Assembly (NCBI RefSeq): GCF_001571265.1
Contig: NZ_BCTL01000020.1
Span: 1 to 64,000 of the forward strand
Direction of reading: 5' to 3'
DNA from: Cedecea neteri NBRC 105707 = ATCC 33855
GTDB lineage: Bacteria; Pseudomonadota; Gammaproteobacteria; Enterobacterales; Enterobacteriaceae
Length of the DNA: 64,000 nucleotides
In this document: positions 63,520 through 64,000 of the stretch, in pieces
Layout: the number at the start of each line of letters is the position of its first letter
How positions within the stretch are numbered: position 1 is the first letter of the stretch
The notes under the pieces: generated by a model
Told to the model about the DNA's origin: nothing
Databases searched by the model: none
What the model saw: the letters and a program-made list of their open reading frames with translations, nothing else
Translations under genes and position numbers: made by a program

Positions 63520-64000
63520 ACAACAGTGGCCTACCATTAAGCGCCTGCTGGCTTACGGATCGCCGTGGCGCAAACCGCTGGGCGGAGCGATGCTCATGCT
63601 TTGGGTCGCGGCTGCCGCGGAGGTTTGTGGCCCGGTGCTGGTGAGCTATTTCATTGATAACCTGGTGGCGAAAAACCAAATGCCGCTTGGCCTCGCGGCC
63701 GGGCTGGCGGTGGCTTATATCCTGCTGTCGATTAGCGCCGCGGGGCTGCACTATCTTCAGGCGCTGCTGTTTAACCGGGCGGCGGTAGGCGTGGTGCAAA
63801 AACTGCGTACCGATGTGATGGATGCCGCGTTGCGCCAGCCGCTGAGCGCATTTGACACGCAGCCGGTCGGGCAATTGATCTCTCGCGTGACGAACGATAC
63901 CGAGGTGATCCGTGACCTGTATGTCACCGTTGTAGCAACGGTGCTGCGCAGCGCGGCGCTGATTGGTGCCATGCTGGTGGCGATGTTTACGCTCGACTGG
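63509..64000 (+). CDS. mdlB: ABC transporter MdlB (5' part, cut by window end)
   Basis: The first 164 codons of the second half-transporter. The ATG at 63509 lies inside the end of mdlA. The visible part is the transmembrane domain ([68 protein letters not shown]), in line with E. coli MdlB (~593 residues). The nucleotide-binding domain lies beyond the window. Overlap with mdlA indicates coupled translation. Confidence 0.96.
   Translation, partial: MSRKQQWPTIKRLLAYGSPWRKPLGGAMLMLWVAAAAEVCGPVLVSYFIDNLVAKNQMPLGLAAGLAVAYILLSISAAGLHYLQALLFNRAAVGVVQKLRTDVMDAALRQPLSAFDTQPVGQLISRVTNDTEVIRDLYVTVVATVLRSAALIGAMLVAMFTLDW

Overview
The window is chromosomal DNA from a member of the Enterobacteriaceae. 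About 45 of its 57 genes follow the order of the 9-10 minute region of the E. coli K-12 map (malZ, acpH, queA-tgt-yajC-secDF, tsx, yajI, nrdR-ribD-ribH-nusB-thiL, yajO, dxs-ispA-xseB, thiI, yajL-panE, yajQ, yajR, cyoABCDE, ampG, yajG, bolA, tig, clpPX, lon, hupB, ppiD, ybaV, fadM, queC, ybaE, cof, decR, mdlAB), with proteins of nearly the same length. Two ERIC elements and three REP-like CCCTCACCC/GGGTGAGGG palindromes also fit the family. It is not E. coli: several blocks are inserted, pgpA and yajD are missing from their usual places, and the proteins differ clearly. I cannot name the genus from sequence alone.

Layout. 1-2119: a short undefined stretch, then malZ behind two MalT-box-like sequences. 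2144-6367: a LysR regulator divergent from three genes (isochorismatase-like hydrolase, membrane-anchored monooxygenase-fold protein, amidohydrolase with a Cys/His-rich tail), which look like one uncharacterised catabolic unit. 6420-7804: the 2-Cys peroxiredoxin tsaA with an OxyR-like site, then acpH. 7919-13544: queuosine synthesis and the Sec accessory complex. 13609-14800: a VOC protein and a WYL-domain regulator behind two dyads. 14841-16642: nucleoside porin tsx and lipoprotein yajI. 16796-20390: ribonucleotide reductase regulation, riboflavin and thiamine genes, ending where pgpA would be expected. 20481-29926: yajO, the isoprenoid operon, thiI, yajL, panE, yajQ and yajR. 30074-34873: the cytochrome bo3 operon.

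35416-43425 is the main accessory block. It holds an Hsp70/membrane J-protein pair (HscC type) behind an AT-rich leader with four GTAATTAA boxes, and then a DASS-type carboxylate transporter divergent from a 925-residue three-domain flavoprotein (OYE + FMN-binding + FAD-binding_2). The flavoprotein keeps fumarate-reductase active-site residues, so the pair resembles a soluble NADH:fumarate (or related enoate) reductase with its substrate importer.

43489-58963 is conserved: peptidoglycan recycling (ampG), yajG, bolA, then the proteostasis cluster tig-clpP-clpX-lon-hupB-ppiD, with convincing sigma-32 promoters before clpP and lon, and then ybaV, fadM with a FadR-like operator, queC and ybaE. 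59057-64000: cof, an ERIC element that supplies the stop codon of a PLP-dependent cysteine-synthase-like enzyme, the divergent regulator decR with a dyad at its start, and the ABC exporter pair mdlA-mdlB, with mdlB cut by the window edge.
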